From DASQDN01 sp035630195 (GTDB taxonomy: Bacteria > Acidobacteriota > Terriglobia > Bryobacterales > Bryobacteraceae), in NCBI GenBank assembly GCA_035630195.1, contig DASQLD010000436.1, positions 1-11,460 of the forward strand: a stretch of 11,460 bases of DNA, read 5' to 3'. Position numbers and translations under genes: made by a program. The first letter of the stretch is position 1. Every line of letters starts with the position of its first letter. The notes below the pieces were generated by a model that was given only the letters and a program-made list of their open reading frames with translations, was not told the DNA's origin and ran no database searches. This document shows, one piece after another, positions 1 to 7,234 of this stretch.

Positions 1-62
1 ACTATCGAAAAGCAGGCGTAAGAGGATTCCAATTCCACGCCGAATAGAGGGCGCAAAATAAC
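1..62 (+). other. Left-edge leader of the first M81 gene, possibly the tail of an upstream gene
   Basis: This short stretch precedes the first M81 gene. All three + frames open at the left edge and stop before base 62, at 19-21, 45-47 and 59-61. An upstream + strand gene could therefore end here in any of the three frames, the last leaving only one base before the GTG at 63. The sequence does not let me choose. AGAGGG at 46-51 is a plausible ribosome binding site for that GTG, 11 bases upstream. I see no convincing promoter, so the M81 gene may be the distal gene of an operon that starts outside the window. Confidence 0.35.
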
Positions 63-1544
63 GTGTACCGTGTCGCGATTGCAGGATTCCTGCACGAATC
101 GAATACCTTTCTATTCGTACCCACAACCTTCGATCTGTTCGAGTCGACAAGCTACTCGGTCGGCCCGGCAATTGTCGAGCGCTGGCTGAATGGAAGACAT
201 GAATTGAGCGGAATGCTCGCCGGCGCGAAGGCGCATGGGTGGGAGCTTCTACCGCTGCTGGCGACGTTCGCCGTTCCGAGCGGAACGATCGAGGCTGAAG
301 CTTTCGAGAGAATCGCGAGCGAGATGCTCGCCCAATTGAAGGCAAGTGGCCCCATCGACGGCCTGCTGCTCGCGCTCCACGGCGCCACGGTCTCGGAAGA
401 TTTTCCCGATGCCGATGGGGAAATCCTGCGTAGAATGCGCCAGCACGTTGGCCCGGATATTCCGATCGTCTGCTCCCTCGACTTGCATGCGAATGTGTCG
501 CGACAGATGGTTCAGCATGCCAATGCAATTACGGCGTATCGGTCGAACCCTCATCTCGATCAATATCAGCGAGGGCTCGAAGCCGCGGATCTGATGGGGC
601 GTATCCTTCGCGGGGAAGCGAAGCCTGTCATGGCGATCGAGACACCGCCCCTGGTGATCGAGATCGCACAGCAGCATACGGCAAACGAACCAGCCAAGCA
701 GCTTTACGACGATCTGGAGGCAGTGCTTGCGTGGCCGGGGATTCTGTCCGCAAGTGTCGCAATGGGGTTCTATTACGCCGATGTCGAGGAGATGGGCGCA
801 TCGTTTCTGGCGGTCGCGGATGGTGACGCGGCGCTTGCCAGCCGGGCGGCAAAGTGGATGGCGGAGAGAGCATGGAACCGCCGGAACGAATTTGTCGCCA
901 GTCTTCCTTCTGTTAGCGAAGCGGTTCGCATGGCTGCGCAAAGGGAACGCACACCTGTAGTGCTTCTGGACGTCGGTGACAACGTCGGTGGAGGCAGCCC
1001 CGGCGACTCGACGATCCTGCTCGAGGAGATTTACCGGCAGAACGTATCCAACGCTTTGGTCGTGCTCTGCGACCCTAAGGCAGTGGCAGCTTGTGTCGCG
1101 AAGGGCGTACGCGAACCTATCGAGCTTCAGGTTGGCGCCAAGACGGACACGCTTCACGGTTCCCCGGTTTCAATCCAAGGCCGCATCCGAACGATTTCAG
1201 ACGGATTGTTTATAGAAACTCAGGTCCGGCATGGCGGGTGGACGCATAATGACCAGGGAATAACTGTCGTCATCGAAACTCCGGAAGAGCATACGATTGT
1301 TTTGACCACCCGGCGAATGGCTCCCATGAGTCTCGAACAGGTGTTGAGTCTCGGCATTCATCCCGAGCGGAAACGTGTGCTGATCGTGAAGGGAGTGGTG
1401 GCGCCGCGCGCCGCATACGAGCCGGTGGCAGCCGAGTTCCTCGTCGTCGATACACCGGGCGTCACCAGCAACAATCCTCGACATTTCGACTATCGACGCC
1501 GAAGAAAGCCGCTGTTCCCCTTGGAAGCGGACGCCCGGTACTGA
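63..1544 (+). CDS. M81 (MlrC-like) family metallopeptidase, paralog 1
   Basis: A 493-residue protein of the M81/MlrC family: an N-terminal DUF1485-type catalytic domain (about 1-290) and an MlrC C-terminal domain (about 297-485). MlrC is the zinc peptidase that opens the linear tetrapeptide in microcystin breakdown. Most homologs have no known substrate. The catalytic set I recall for MlrC (Glu56, His150, Asp184, His186, His208) matches here as E12, H106, D140, H142 and H164 with identical spacing (94, 34, 2, 22). Visible motifs are HESNTF (11-16), LALHGA (103-108), SLDLHANVS (138-146) and NPHLDQ (162-167). The C-terminal domain opens with a family-typical glycine-rich motif, DNVGGGSPGDST (306-317). 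The GTG start is supported because the second paralog begins in exactly the same register (MYRVAIAG against MIRIGIAA). There is no signal peptide, so it is probably cytoplasmic. Its substrate cannot be read from the sequence; microcystin should not be assumed. Confidence 0.9.
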   Translation: MYRVAIAGFLHESNTFLFVPTTFDLFESTSYSVGPAIVERWLNGRHELSGMLAGAKAHGWELLPLLATFAVPSGTIEAEAFERIASEMLAQLKASGPIDGLLLALHGATVSEDFPDADGEILRRMRQHVGPDIPIVCSLDLHANVSRQMVQHANAITAYRSNPHLDQYQRGLEAADLMGRILRGEAKPVMAIETPPLVIEIAQQHTANEPAKQLYDDLEAVLAWPGILSASVAMGFYYADVEEMGASFLAVADGDAALASRAAKWMAERAWNRRNEFVASLPSVSEAVRMAAQRERTPVVLLDVGDNVGGGSPGDSTILLEEIYRQNVSNALVVLCDPKAVAACVAKGVREPIELQVGAKTDTLHGSPVSIQGRIRTISDGLFIETQVRHGGWTHNDQGITVVIETPEEHTIVLTTRRMAPMSLEQVLSLGIHPERKRVLIVKGVVAPRAAYEPVAAEFLVVDTPGVTSNNPRHFDYRRRRKPLFPLEADARY

Positions 1545-1549
1545 GCTGG

Positions 1550-2590
1550 TCAGGCGCGGGTTTTGTCCGCTTGCGCTCTTGCCCGCAACGCCCGCATATG
1601 TCCGATCGCCCACCCATTGCTTGCAGGGCTCGGCTCCGGGACATGATCGGGAATCATGACCCCATCGAACTTTACTTCCTGCAGCAGCTTCATCACTTTA
1701 TACATGTCGATGTAGCCGTTGTCGATGAAGGTTTCCTGGAAAACCGGAAGGGGCTTGTCGACGTTGCGGAAGTGGACTTTGAAGATCTTCTTCCGGGGTC
1801 CGAAGTGACGGATCATTTCGTAAACATCTTTCTCCGTCATGGCGCCCCCTTCAGCCCAAGTCCCGACGCAGAAGCATAGTCCGAAGTTGTCGCTGTCGGC
1901 GATCTTTATGGCTCGTTCATAACCTTCCGCATTGCGGAAAACGCGAGCCACACCACCGAGTGACGGAACCGGCGGATCATCCGGATGCAGACCGATCTTC
2001 ACGCCCGCCTTTTCGGCGACGGGCATGACAGCACGGATAAAGGTCGTGAAGGTTTGCCATACCTCGTCGTCGTTATAGACGCGGCCATGCGACAGAGGCA
2101 GTTTCTTTGCGACATCCCAATCGAAGAGGCGTGTCGAAGCACCCCGGGTCACACCACGACCTGTCGCGTAGTAGGGCCCCATCTTTATGTTGGCCATGTG
2201 CGCATACGTCGTATACCGAATGCCCGCCTGACCGAGATTTCGGAGATAGGCCTTGTACTGCTCGATCTTTTCGTCGCGTCCCGGCAATCCCAGCACCATG
2301 GCGGGATCGCAGTGCAAGTCGAGGATGCCTATGTTCCATAACTGAATGCCATTCGCCTCCAAGCGGCGGCGCATGTCCTTCATGTAGTCGAGCGTGACTT
2401 TGTCGATCGTTGTCCAGATCGTCGCGTACTCTACGCCGGACTGCTTGAAAGTTGCGAAGTCTTTTTCTGTCGGGTCCGGACTGAAGCGATCGCCGATAGC
2501 AATTCCACCCGGACCACCGGTCGAAGCCAGCAGACCGGAGGGAGTTAGCGCCGCTCCGGCGCCCATGAGCACGAAATCTCTTCTTTGCAT
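1550..2590 (-). CDS. uxuA: Mannonate dehydratase, UxuA type, with Tat-like leader
   Basis: A 346-residue TIM-barrel protein of the UxuA family, which dehydrates D-mannonate to 2-keto-3-deoxy-D-gluconate in glucuronate breakdown. Family motifs are clear: KIGLHPDDPP (198-207), LCFCVGTW (238-245), KVHFRNV (271-277), a C-terminal ETFIDNGYIDMY stretch (286-297) and IPDHVP (313-318). The Mn-binding set known for UxuA (His, Cys, His, Asp, with a neighbouring catalytic His) maps to H202, C241, H273, D315 and H316, so activity is plausible. The N-terminus, MQRRDFVLMGAGAAL, has twin arginines followed by a hydrophobic stretch. This suggests Tat export, which is unusual for a UxuA. A strong Shine-Dalgarno (AGGGAGGG on the minus strand, within about 2596-2603) supports this start. 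The gene lies 17 bases after the TonB-dependent receptor and probably shares its transcript. Another sugar-acid dehydratase or isomerase activity within this TIM-barrel group is possible. Confidence 0.85.
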   Translation of the reverse strand: MQRRDFVLMGAGAALTPSGLLASTGGPGGIAIGDRFSPDPTEKDFATFKQSGVEYATIWTTIDKVTLDYMKDMRRRLEANGIQLWNIGILDLHCDPAMVLGLPGRDEKIEQYKAYLRNLGQAGIRYTTYAHMANIKMGPYYATGRGVTRGASTRLFDWDVAKKLPLSHGRVYNDDEVWQTFTTFIRAVMPVAEKAGVKIGLHPDDPPVPSLGGVARVFRNAEGYERAIKIADSDNFGLCFCVGTWAEGGAMTEKDVYEMIRHFGPRKKIFKVHFRNVDKPLPVFQETFIDNGYIDMYKVMKLLQEVKFDGVMIPDHVPEPSPASNGWAIGHMRALRARAQADKTRA

Positions 2591-2607
2591 CTGCTACCCT
2601 CCCTCAA

Positions 2608-5600
2608 TCAGTATGTAAACTTTAGCGCGAATTGGATGTCGCGGTTGGGAATCTGTGGGTTCGTGACCGTAATTCGCCCGAAGACCGCGGATTCGGTAGT
2701 CCGATTCGGTGTGTCGAAGTGGGGACGGTTGAAAGAGTTGAAGAACTCCGTACGGAACTCCAAAACTTTGCCCTCGGTTATCGGGAATCTACGGGCAATA
2801 CCGAGATCCCAATTGTGGATGCCCGGGCCAACTTCGGTCAAGCGTCCCAGGTTTCCGTAATATGTACAAGAGTTCGGAGCAGCGATACATTTGGCATCGG
2901 TTGCTTTATCCGGTGACACGAACGCTGCTGGATTGATCCAGAGGAACGGGTCTTGTACGAACCCATCCGTTAGGCTGGGGCCGACGCGATTGGGTCTGAT
3001 GTTCGTGCCAAACGCGCCCAGATTTGCGGGATCACCCGGAACGTTGACACTAAAAGGTAGTCCCGACTGGAAGGTTGTGCTTCCCGAAAGCTGCCAGTTT
3101 CGAGCGATTTCACCCAGGAACCGCGACTCTCCCACCGTCGGACCCGTAAAGGGCTCCCACAAGTACGTCAGAGACAGCCGATGCGGCACATGGAAGCTGG
3201 ATACGCTTTTCTCGGCTTTCCGATTCGCAGGGTCTTGCGACCAACGAGCCGTGTTCAACGGCGTTGACGACGCGAAGAAGTTATCGTCGAGAGTCTTCGA
3301 GAAAGTGTACGCCGCAAGTATCGTGATGCCCTTTGCCGCCCGGCGTTCGAATCGCGTTTGCAATCCATGATAGGTCGCGTTCGAATCGCTCGAGAAGAAA
3401 CGAAGCGCCCCGATGTCGGGCATCGGCCGGCGCTGCTGATTTGAGCCCGGCCCTGGCGTGGGCATGTTCAGCGGTACAGTCTGATCCAGTCGAGTGCTCT
3501 TGGACCCCACATAGCCGACTTCAAGCACCGTACCTCGAAACAATTCCTGCTGCACAGTCAAGGTCCACGATTGGACATATGCCGAGCGGAAATCATCCGC
3601 AATCGGCAGAAGCGCCGGAAATGCCGGCAGCGTCCCAGATCCAGGGAAGCCGTTTGCCAAAGTCAAAAATTGACCGTTCGCTACATTGAATGTCTCCGTA
3701 AGGCTCGCTGGCGGATTGTTTCCCATCAGGGTGAAGATCTGCAGCGGCGGCATGTTGTAGTAGATGCCGTAACCGCCACGGAACACCGTCTGGTGGCCGC
3801 CGATTCGAAATGGAGAGTAAGCGAATCCAAAGCGCGGCGCAAAGTTGTTCAAGTCCGAGCGAAACAGTCCCTGTGTCACACCAAACTCGGGCACTAGCTT
3901 GCGAGTATTGAAATCGAATGTTCGAAGATTCCCGCCTGAATCCTCTGGCACACCCATCACCTCGTACCTCAGACCGATACTCAGGTTCAGTTTCGGCGTG
4001 ACGCGCCAATCGTCCTGGACGTAATATCCCTGACGGACCTGATGGATGTTGTTGTAAATGCCAGGACCCACCGCGCGGCTGGTTGCGCTGGGGCGGCCCA
4101 GAATGAAATCCGCAATCGCGTTGCCCGTTTGTGTGCCCGTGAACGTGAACGTGCCGCGATTATCCTGCTGAAAGAAGCGGTCGAGTCTGCTCTTACGAAT
4201 GTCAAAACCGGTCTTGATCGTGTGGGTCCCTCGGGTCATCGTCAAGTTGTCGGAGACCGAATAGGTCCAGTCCAACTGGGTTAGCGGGACGAGGAAGTGT
4301 TCGTTAATACCGAGAATGCCCGGGATGCTTATCGACGGTACACCTTTGAGCTTCGGGTCTTCCGCAACACCCGTGATGCCGAGATCACGCGATGGACTGA
4401 AATCTTCTCGATTAGGGCCGAAGAACTCGTCGTTAGCGCGGTTATACCCGAAGCGCGTCTCGTTAAGAGTTGTAGGACCGAAGATGTGGATATAGCTCAG
4501 CAACAGGTTCTGATCGCGAATATCCTGGACGATCGAGAAATTCGGGTTCAATTGGATCTCCGGAACGTGCTGGTCACTGATGCCATAGCGGAGGAACAAT
4601 CTGTCGTTTGAGCCGATATTGTGATCGATACGCGCAAAGCCCTGTTCTTGATTGGCGCTTTGGCGTACGGCGCCGGTATAGTTCAGCGTCCCTGCCACAT
4701 TAGCCAGCGGCATATATTCAAGCAACGCTTGCGCTTGTGAAGCTTGTCGGCTTGGCGGAATGACGTTACCTGCGAAAGTTTGCCCCGGATTGTCCGGATC
4801 TCGCAAAGGAGTTGTTAGCGCCGAGAAGTCGCCTCGCCGTTGCGCATCCGTTAGCACTACGGCATTCCCAACGTTGGCTCGCCGTTTGCGGAAGCCCTCG
4901 TACGACAAAAAGAAGAACGTAGAATCCCGTTTAATCGGTCCGCCGCCAGTGGCTCCGAACTGGTTCTGCCGGAAGGGCGCCTTCGGCTGCGTGCTCGGCA
5001 AAAAGAAGTCGCGCGCGTCAAGGTTGTCATGGCGAAAGAACTCGAAAAGAGTCCCATGAATTGAATTGGTGCCGGACCGCAGCACAAGATTGACGTGTGC
5101 ACCCGAGAGCATACCGTACTCCGCGGAATAGTTGCCCGTCTGGACTCGGAACTCCTGTAGAGCGTCGATCGACGGACGGAAATTCGATTGGTTCAAGAGC
5201 GCAGAGTTGATGCTGACGCCATCCATCGTGACTTCAGTATTGAATTGGCGCTGTCCGTTAGCGGCGATCTGGAAGGGGTTGCTGAAGTTGACACTATCGT
5301 TTGAGTGACGCTGACCGGGCGTCACACCTGGAACGAGCCACGCTAACTGCGCGTAGTTACGGCCATTCAGCGGCAGATCAACGATCTTCTTCTGTTCAAC
5401 GACCGTTCCGAGAGCAGCATTTGATGTGTCTAGCGCCGATATGGAGTCCGTAACTTCAATCCGTTCGGCGACATCGCCAACAGGAAGCGAGAAATCGACC
5501 GTAAGACGCTGATTAACTTGGAGGACCACGCCAGGTCTGACCTGTGTTTTGAAACCGGATTTTTGGACAGTAATCCGATATTCGCCCACTTCAAGAGCAG

Positions 5601-5808
5601 GAAGTACGTAGTATCCCTGCTCATTGGTGGTTGTAGACCGCGCGCGATTGGTCGCAACATGTGTTGTAGAAATTTCGGCGGCGGCCACCGGCGCGCCGCT
5701 GCTGTCGGTAACTGTTCCTAGAAGGCTCGTGCTGCTGGTCTGTGCCCAAGCTGAAGCAAACGCAATCAATATCAAAAGGGCTGAACGACACACCTGTGGG
5801 TTTGCCAT
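2608..5808 (-). CDS. Oar-type TonB-dependent outer-membrane receptor
   Basis: A 1066-residue receptor. Residues 1-23 look like a Sec signal peptide with a hydrophobic core and a likely cleavage after AWAQ. A carboxypeptidase-regulatory-like (beta-sandwich) domain follows at about 28-108, with the GTVTDSSGAPVAAAEI opening. The plug spans about 125-250, with the motifs DLPLNGRNY (144-152) and TMDGVSIN (194-201) typical of acidobacterial Oar-like receptors. The rest is a large beta-barrel that ends in an aromatic residue (ALKFTY), as expected for Bam-assembled proteins. Length and order match the large acidobacterial paralog family. Such receptors import or bind carbohydrates and peptides, but the ligand cannot be deduced here. 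Its placement next to sugar-acid dehydratases suggests a uronate- or aldarate-containing ligand. It is the first gene of the minus-strand unit, divergent from the operon starting at 5877. The start codon has only a weak Shine-Dalgarno (AGCAGG about 15 bases upstream). Confidence 0.92.
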   Translation of the reverse strand: MANPQVCRSALLILIAFASAWAQTSSTSLLGTVTDSSGAPVAAAEISTTHVATNRARSTTTNEQGYYVLPALEVGEYRITVQKSGFKTQVRPGVVLQVNQRLTVDFSLPVGDVAERIEVTDSISALDTSNAALGTVVEQKKIVDLPLNGRNYAQLAWLVPGVTPGQRHSNDSVNFSNPFQIAANGQRQFNTEVTMDGVSINSALLNQSNFRPSIDALQEFRVQTGNYSAEYGMLSGAHVNLVLRSGTNSIHGTLFEFFRHDNLDARDFFLPSTQPKAPFRQNQFGATGGGPIKRDSTFFFLSYEGFRKRRANVGNAVVLTDAQRRGDFSALTTPLRDPDNPGQTFAGNVIPPSRQASQAQALLEYMPLANVAGTLNYTGAVRQSANQEQGFARIDHNIGSNDRLFLRYGISDQHVPEIQLNPNFSIVQDIRDQNLLLSYIHIFGPTTLNETRFGYNRANDEFFGPNREDFSPSRDLGITGVAEDPKLKGVPSISIPGILGINEHFLVPLTQLDWTYSVSDNLTMTRGTHTIKTGFDIRKSRLDRFFQQDNRGTFTFTGTQTGNAIADFILGRPSATSRAVGPGIYNNIHQVRQGYYVQDDWRVTPKLNLSIGLRYEVMGVPEDSGGNLRTFDFNTRKLVPEFGVTQGLFRSDLNNFAPRFGFAYSPFRIGGHQTVFRGGYGIYYNMPPLQIFTLMGNNPPASLTETFNVANGQFLTLANGFPGSGTLPAFPALLPIADDFRSAYVQSWTLTVQQELFRGTVLEVGYVGSKSTRLDQTVPLNMPTPGPGSNQQRRPMPDIGALRFFSSDSNATYHGLQTRFERRAAKGITILAAYTFSKTLDDNFFASSTPLNTARWSQDPANRKAEKSVSSFHVPHRLSLTYLWEPFTGPTVGESRFLGEIARNWQLSGSTTFQSGLPFSVNVPGDPANLGAFGTNIRPNRVGPSLTDGFVQDPFLWINPAAFVSPDKATDAKCIAAPNSCTYYGNLGRLTEVGPGIHNWDLGIARRFPITEGKVLEFRTEFFNSFNRPHFDTPNRTTESAVFGRITVTNPQIPNRDIQFALKFTY

Positions 5809-5837
5809 AATTGTTTGTAGAAACCTGCTAGATGCGG

Positions 5838-5843
5838 TATATT
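5838..5843 (+). promoter_or_regulatory. Possible -10 box for the plus-strand operon
   Basis: TATATT matches the sigma70 consensus TATAAT at five of six positions. TTGTAG at 5815-5820 is a weak -35 candidate with a 17-base spacer. Transcription would begin near 5850 and leave a leader of about 27 bases before the ATG at 5877. The palindrome at 5848-5868 would then sit over the start point, a standard position for repression. This is pattern matching only. Confidence 0.35.
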
Positions 5844-5847
5844 ACCA

Positions 5848-5868
5848 TGGTCTGACCAGATCAGTCCA
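5848..5868. promoter_or_regulatory. Palindromic operator candidate (TGGTCTGACCA core)
   Basis: A 21-base imperfect inverted repeat centred on base 5858, with 8 of 10 arm pairs complementary. The left part, 5848-5858, is itself a perfect TGGTC-T-GACCA palindrome. A second overlapping symmetry, CTGA-N5-TCAG, occupies 5852-5864. The core fits the TGGTNNNACCA pattern known for FadR/PdhR-like GntR regulators. The operon's own regulator has a GntR-type DNA-binding domain and is an obvious candidate, but an unlinked GntR protein is equally compatible. Confidence 0.55.
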
Positions 5869-5876
5869 ATTTTGCT

Positions 5877-7217
5877 ATGAATAGGCGTGAGTTTCTCTCC
5901 ATGACTCGAGCGCGTTGTCTTGCGGCTGGAGTCATGTTCTCGCCCGTCGGCCAACGATGGCTGACGGCTCAGGAGGTCCAAGCCCGACGAGGCATGCCTC
6001 CGATCAAGATTACGCGCGTACGCGCGATTCAAACGCGCGCGAATGCCGCGTGGACCATCGTGAAGGTGGAGACGAGCGAGCCCGGTTTGTATGGCATTGG
6101 GTCCGCCTCCGACATCTTCCGTCCGGGAACGATTCCGCCGGCGGTGGAGGTTCTCTCGCAAGGTATCATCGGCCGCGATCCGGATGAGATCGAAGACATC
6201 TGGCAGACGAACTATATGAGTTCGCTGTGGCGCAACAACGCGACGATGAATGTCGCGCTGGGCGGTGTCGATGCGGCGCTTTGGGATTTAAAAGGCAAAC
6301 GCGCCAACATGCCCGTGTATCAATTGCTGGGCGGGCGGTGCCGCGTCGCTGTTGGCGTCTACGATCATGCTCGAGAGGAGAAGACGTTCGAGGGTCTCGC
6401 CGAGGCAGTGCGCCGCTCCACGGAGAACGGGTTCACGCACATTCGCGTTCAGCTCGGAGGATATGGAGGAGGCGGATTCATCGACGCAGGCAAAGGCGAG
6501 CGGCCGCAAGGTGGTCCGACCGGTCGTGTATTCGATGAAGATCTATACGTTGAGACCAACGTCAAGATGTTCGAGTATCTCCGGAAACAGGTTGGGTTCG
6601 AGCCGAAGCTGCTCCACGATGCCCAGGAGCATTTTTCTCCCGTGAAGGCCATACAGTTGGCGAAGCTTCTGGAACCATCGAAACTCTTCTTCCTGGAGGA
6701 TGTGCTCAATCTCGAGCAGCTCCCGTGGTACCGGACGATGCGTCAACAGACCACGACTCCGCAAGCGGCGCACGAAAAGCTGACGAGCCCGTCGGAGTAT
6801 ATACCGCTGATTTCCGAGCGCCTGGTCGATTTTATTCGTTTCCGTGTCGCGAAAGTCGGTGGGATTACTCCGGCGCGTAAGATCGCCGCCATGGCTGAGT
6901 TGTATGGGGTTCGTACAGCTTTCCAGGAAGGGGCCGATAATGACCCGGTGAGCCTTGCCGCTTCCATGCATATCGACACATCCATCGTAAATTTCGGTAT
7001 TCAGGAGGAGAATCACTTCACTCCAGAGGAGGTCGAAGCTTTCCCCGGAACGCCGATTGTCAAGCGCGGGTATCTGTATCCAAGCTCGCGGCCGGGGTTA
7101 GGGATCGATATAGATGAGGCTCGCGCTTCAAAGCTGTTAACATCGACGCCGGGAGGCAGGCTTACGCAATACTATCCTTCGGACCGGCGTATTGATGGTA
7201 CTTTTGTCCGACCCTAG
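5877..7217 (+). CDS. Enolase-superfamily ManD/RspA-like protein with altered active site and Tat-like leader
   Basis: A 446-residue enolase-superfamily protein. The capping domain is at about 43-160 and the barrel at about 165-385, closest in pattern to D-mannonate dehydratase ManD and E. coli RspA (shared FLED, QTTTP, VGGIT...KIAA and NFGIQE). The metal ligands are kept: D248, E274 and E300. The ManD catalytic residues are not. His after the first ligand (DxH) is Q250, the later His (CHGATD in RspA) is Q350, and the loop Tyr expected 12 residues after R190 is I202. It may therefore catalyse a different reaction or none. The N-terminus MNRREFLSM with a following Ala/Gly/Val stretch suggests a Tat signal, although R11 and R13 interrupt it. 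The ATG has no clear Shine-Dalgarno. The next Met (residue 9) would lose the RR motif, so 5877 is kept. It is the first gene of the plus-strand operon. Confidence 0.82.
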   Translation: MNRREFLSMTRARCLAAGVMFSPVGQRWLTAQEVQARRGMPPIKITRVRAIQTRANAAWTIVKVETSEPGLYGIGSASDIFRPGTIPPAVEVLSQGIIGRDPDEIEDIWQTNYMSSLWRNNATMNVALGGVDAALWDLKGKRANMPVYQLLGGRCRVAVGVYDHAREEKTFEGLAEAVRRSTENGFTHIRVQLGGYGGGGFIDAGKGERPQGGPTGRVFDEDLYVETNVKMFEYLRKQVGFEPKLLHDAQEHFSPVKAIQLAKLLEPSKLFFLEDVLNLEQLPWYRTMRQQTTTPQAAHEKLTSPSEYIPLISERLVDFIRFRVAKVGGITPARKIAAMAELYGVRTAFQEGADNDPVSLAASMHIDTSIVNFGIQEENHFTPEEVEAFPGTPIVKRGYLYPSSRPGLGIDIDEARASKLLTSTPGGRLTQYYPSDRRIDGTFVRP

Positions 7218-7234
7218 TAGGTTCTCCACGTCAC

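Larger units (their letters stand above)
5809..5876. promoter_or_regulatory. Divergent control region between receptor and catabolic operon
   Basis: These 68 bases must contain the start signals for both the minus-strand receptor/UxuA unit and the plus-strand operon, because no other space exists between them. The stretch is visibly AT-richer than the flanking genes. It carries a palindrome at 5848-5868 and a possible -10 box at 5838-5843, annotated separately. On the minus strand TTGGAC (5864-5869) and TAATAT (5840-5845) are possible -35 and -10 elements, but the 19-base spacing is long. A regulator binding here could control both directions together. Confidence 0.7.

Noticed and set aside
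249..1157. Long open frame on the minus strand (302 codons) opposite the first M81 gene
   Set aside because: It lies antisense to a gene with clear family motifs and has an arginine-, cysteine- and histidine-rich composition typical of shadow frames. No recognisable domain or ribosome site.
63..1544. Naming the first M81 gene mlrC and inferring microcystin degradation
   Set aside because: Family membership and active-site residues are clear, but no other mlr gene is present and most M81 proteins have unknown substrates.
1547..1553. TGGTCAG half-site resembling the operator core
   Set aside because: A single 7-base half-site at a convergent gene end, overlapping the UxuA stop codon, without a second arm. 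Expected by chance.
1556..1570. GCGG/CCGC mini-hairpin with a T-rich loop near the convergent ends
   Set aside because: A four-base-pair stem inside the UxuA coding end, with the T run in the loop and not after the stem, is not a credible intrinsic terminator.
6013..6026. Perfect 14-base palindrome CGCGCGTACGCGCG, with another CGCGCGCG-like run just after it
   Set aside because: It lies inside the ManD-like coding region over Arg/Val/Ala codons (TRVRA...TRANAA), so codon choice in a GC-rich gene explains it. No promoter or gene boundary is nearby.
5877..7217. Calling the first operon gene a true D-mannonate dehydratase (manD/rspA)
   Set aside because: The catalytic histidines and the loop tyrosine of ManD are replaced, so only the fold and metal site are supported.
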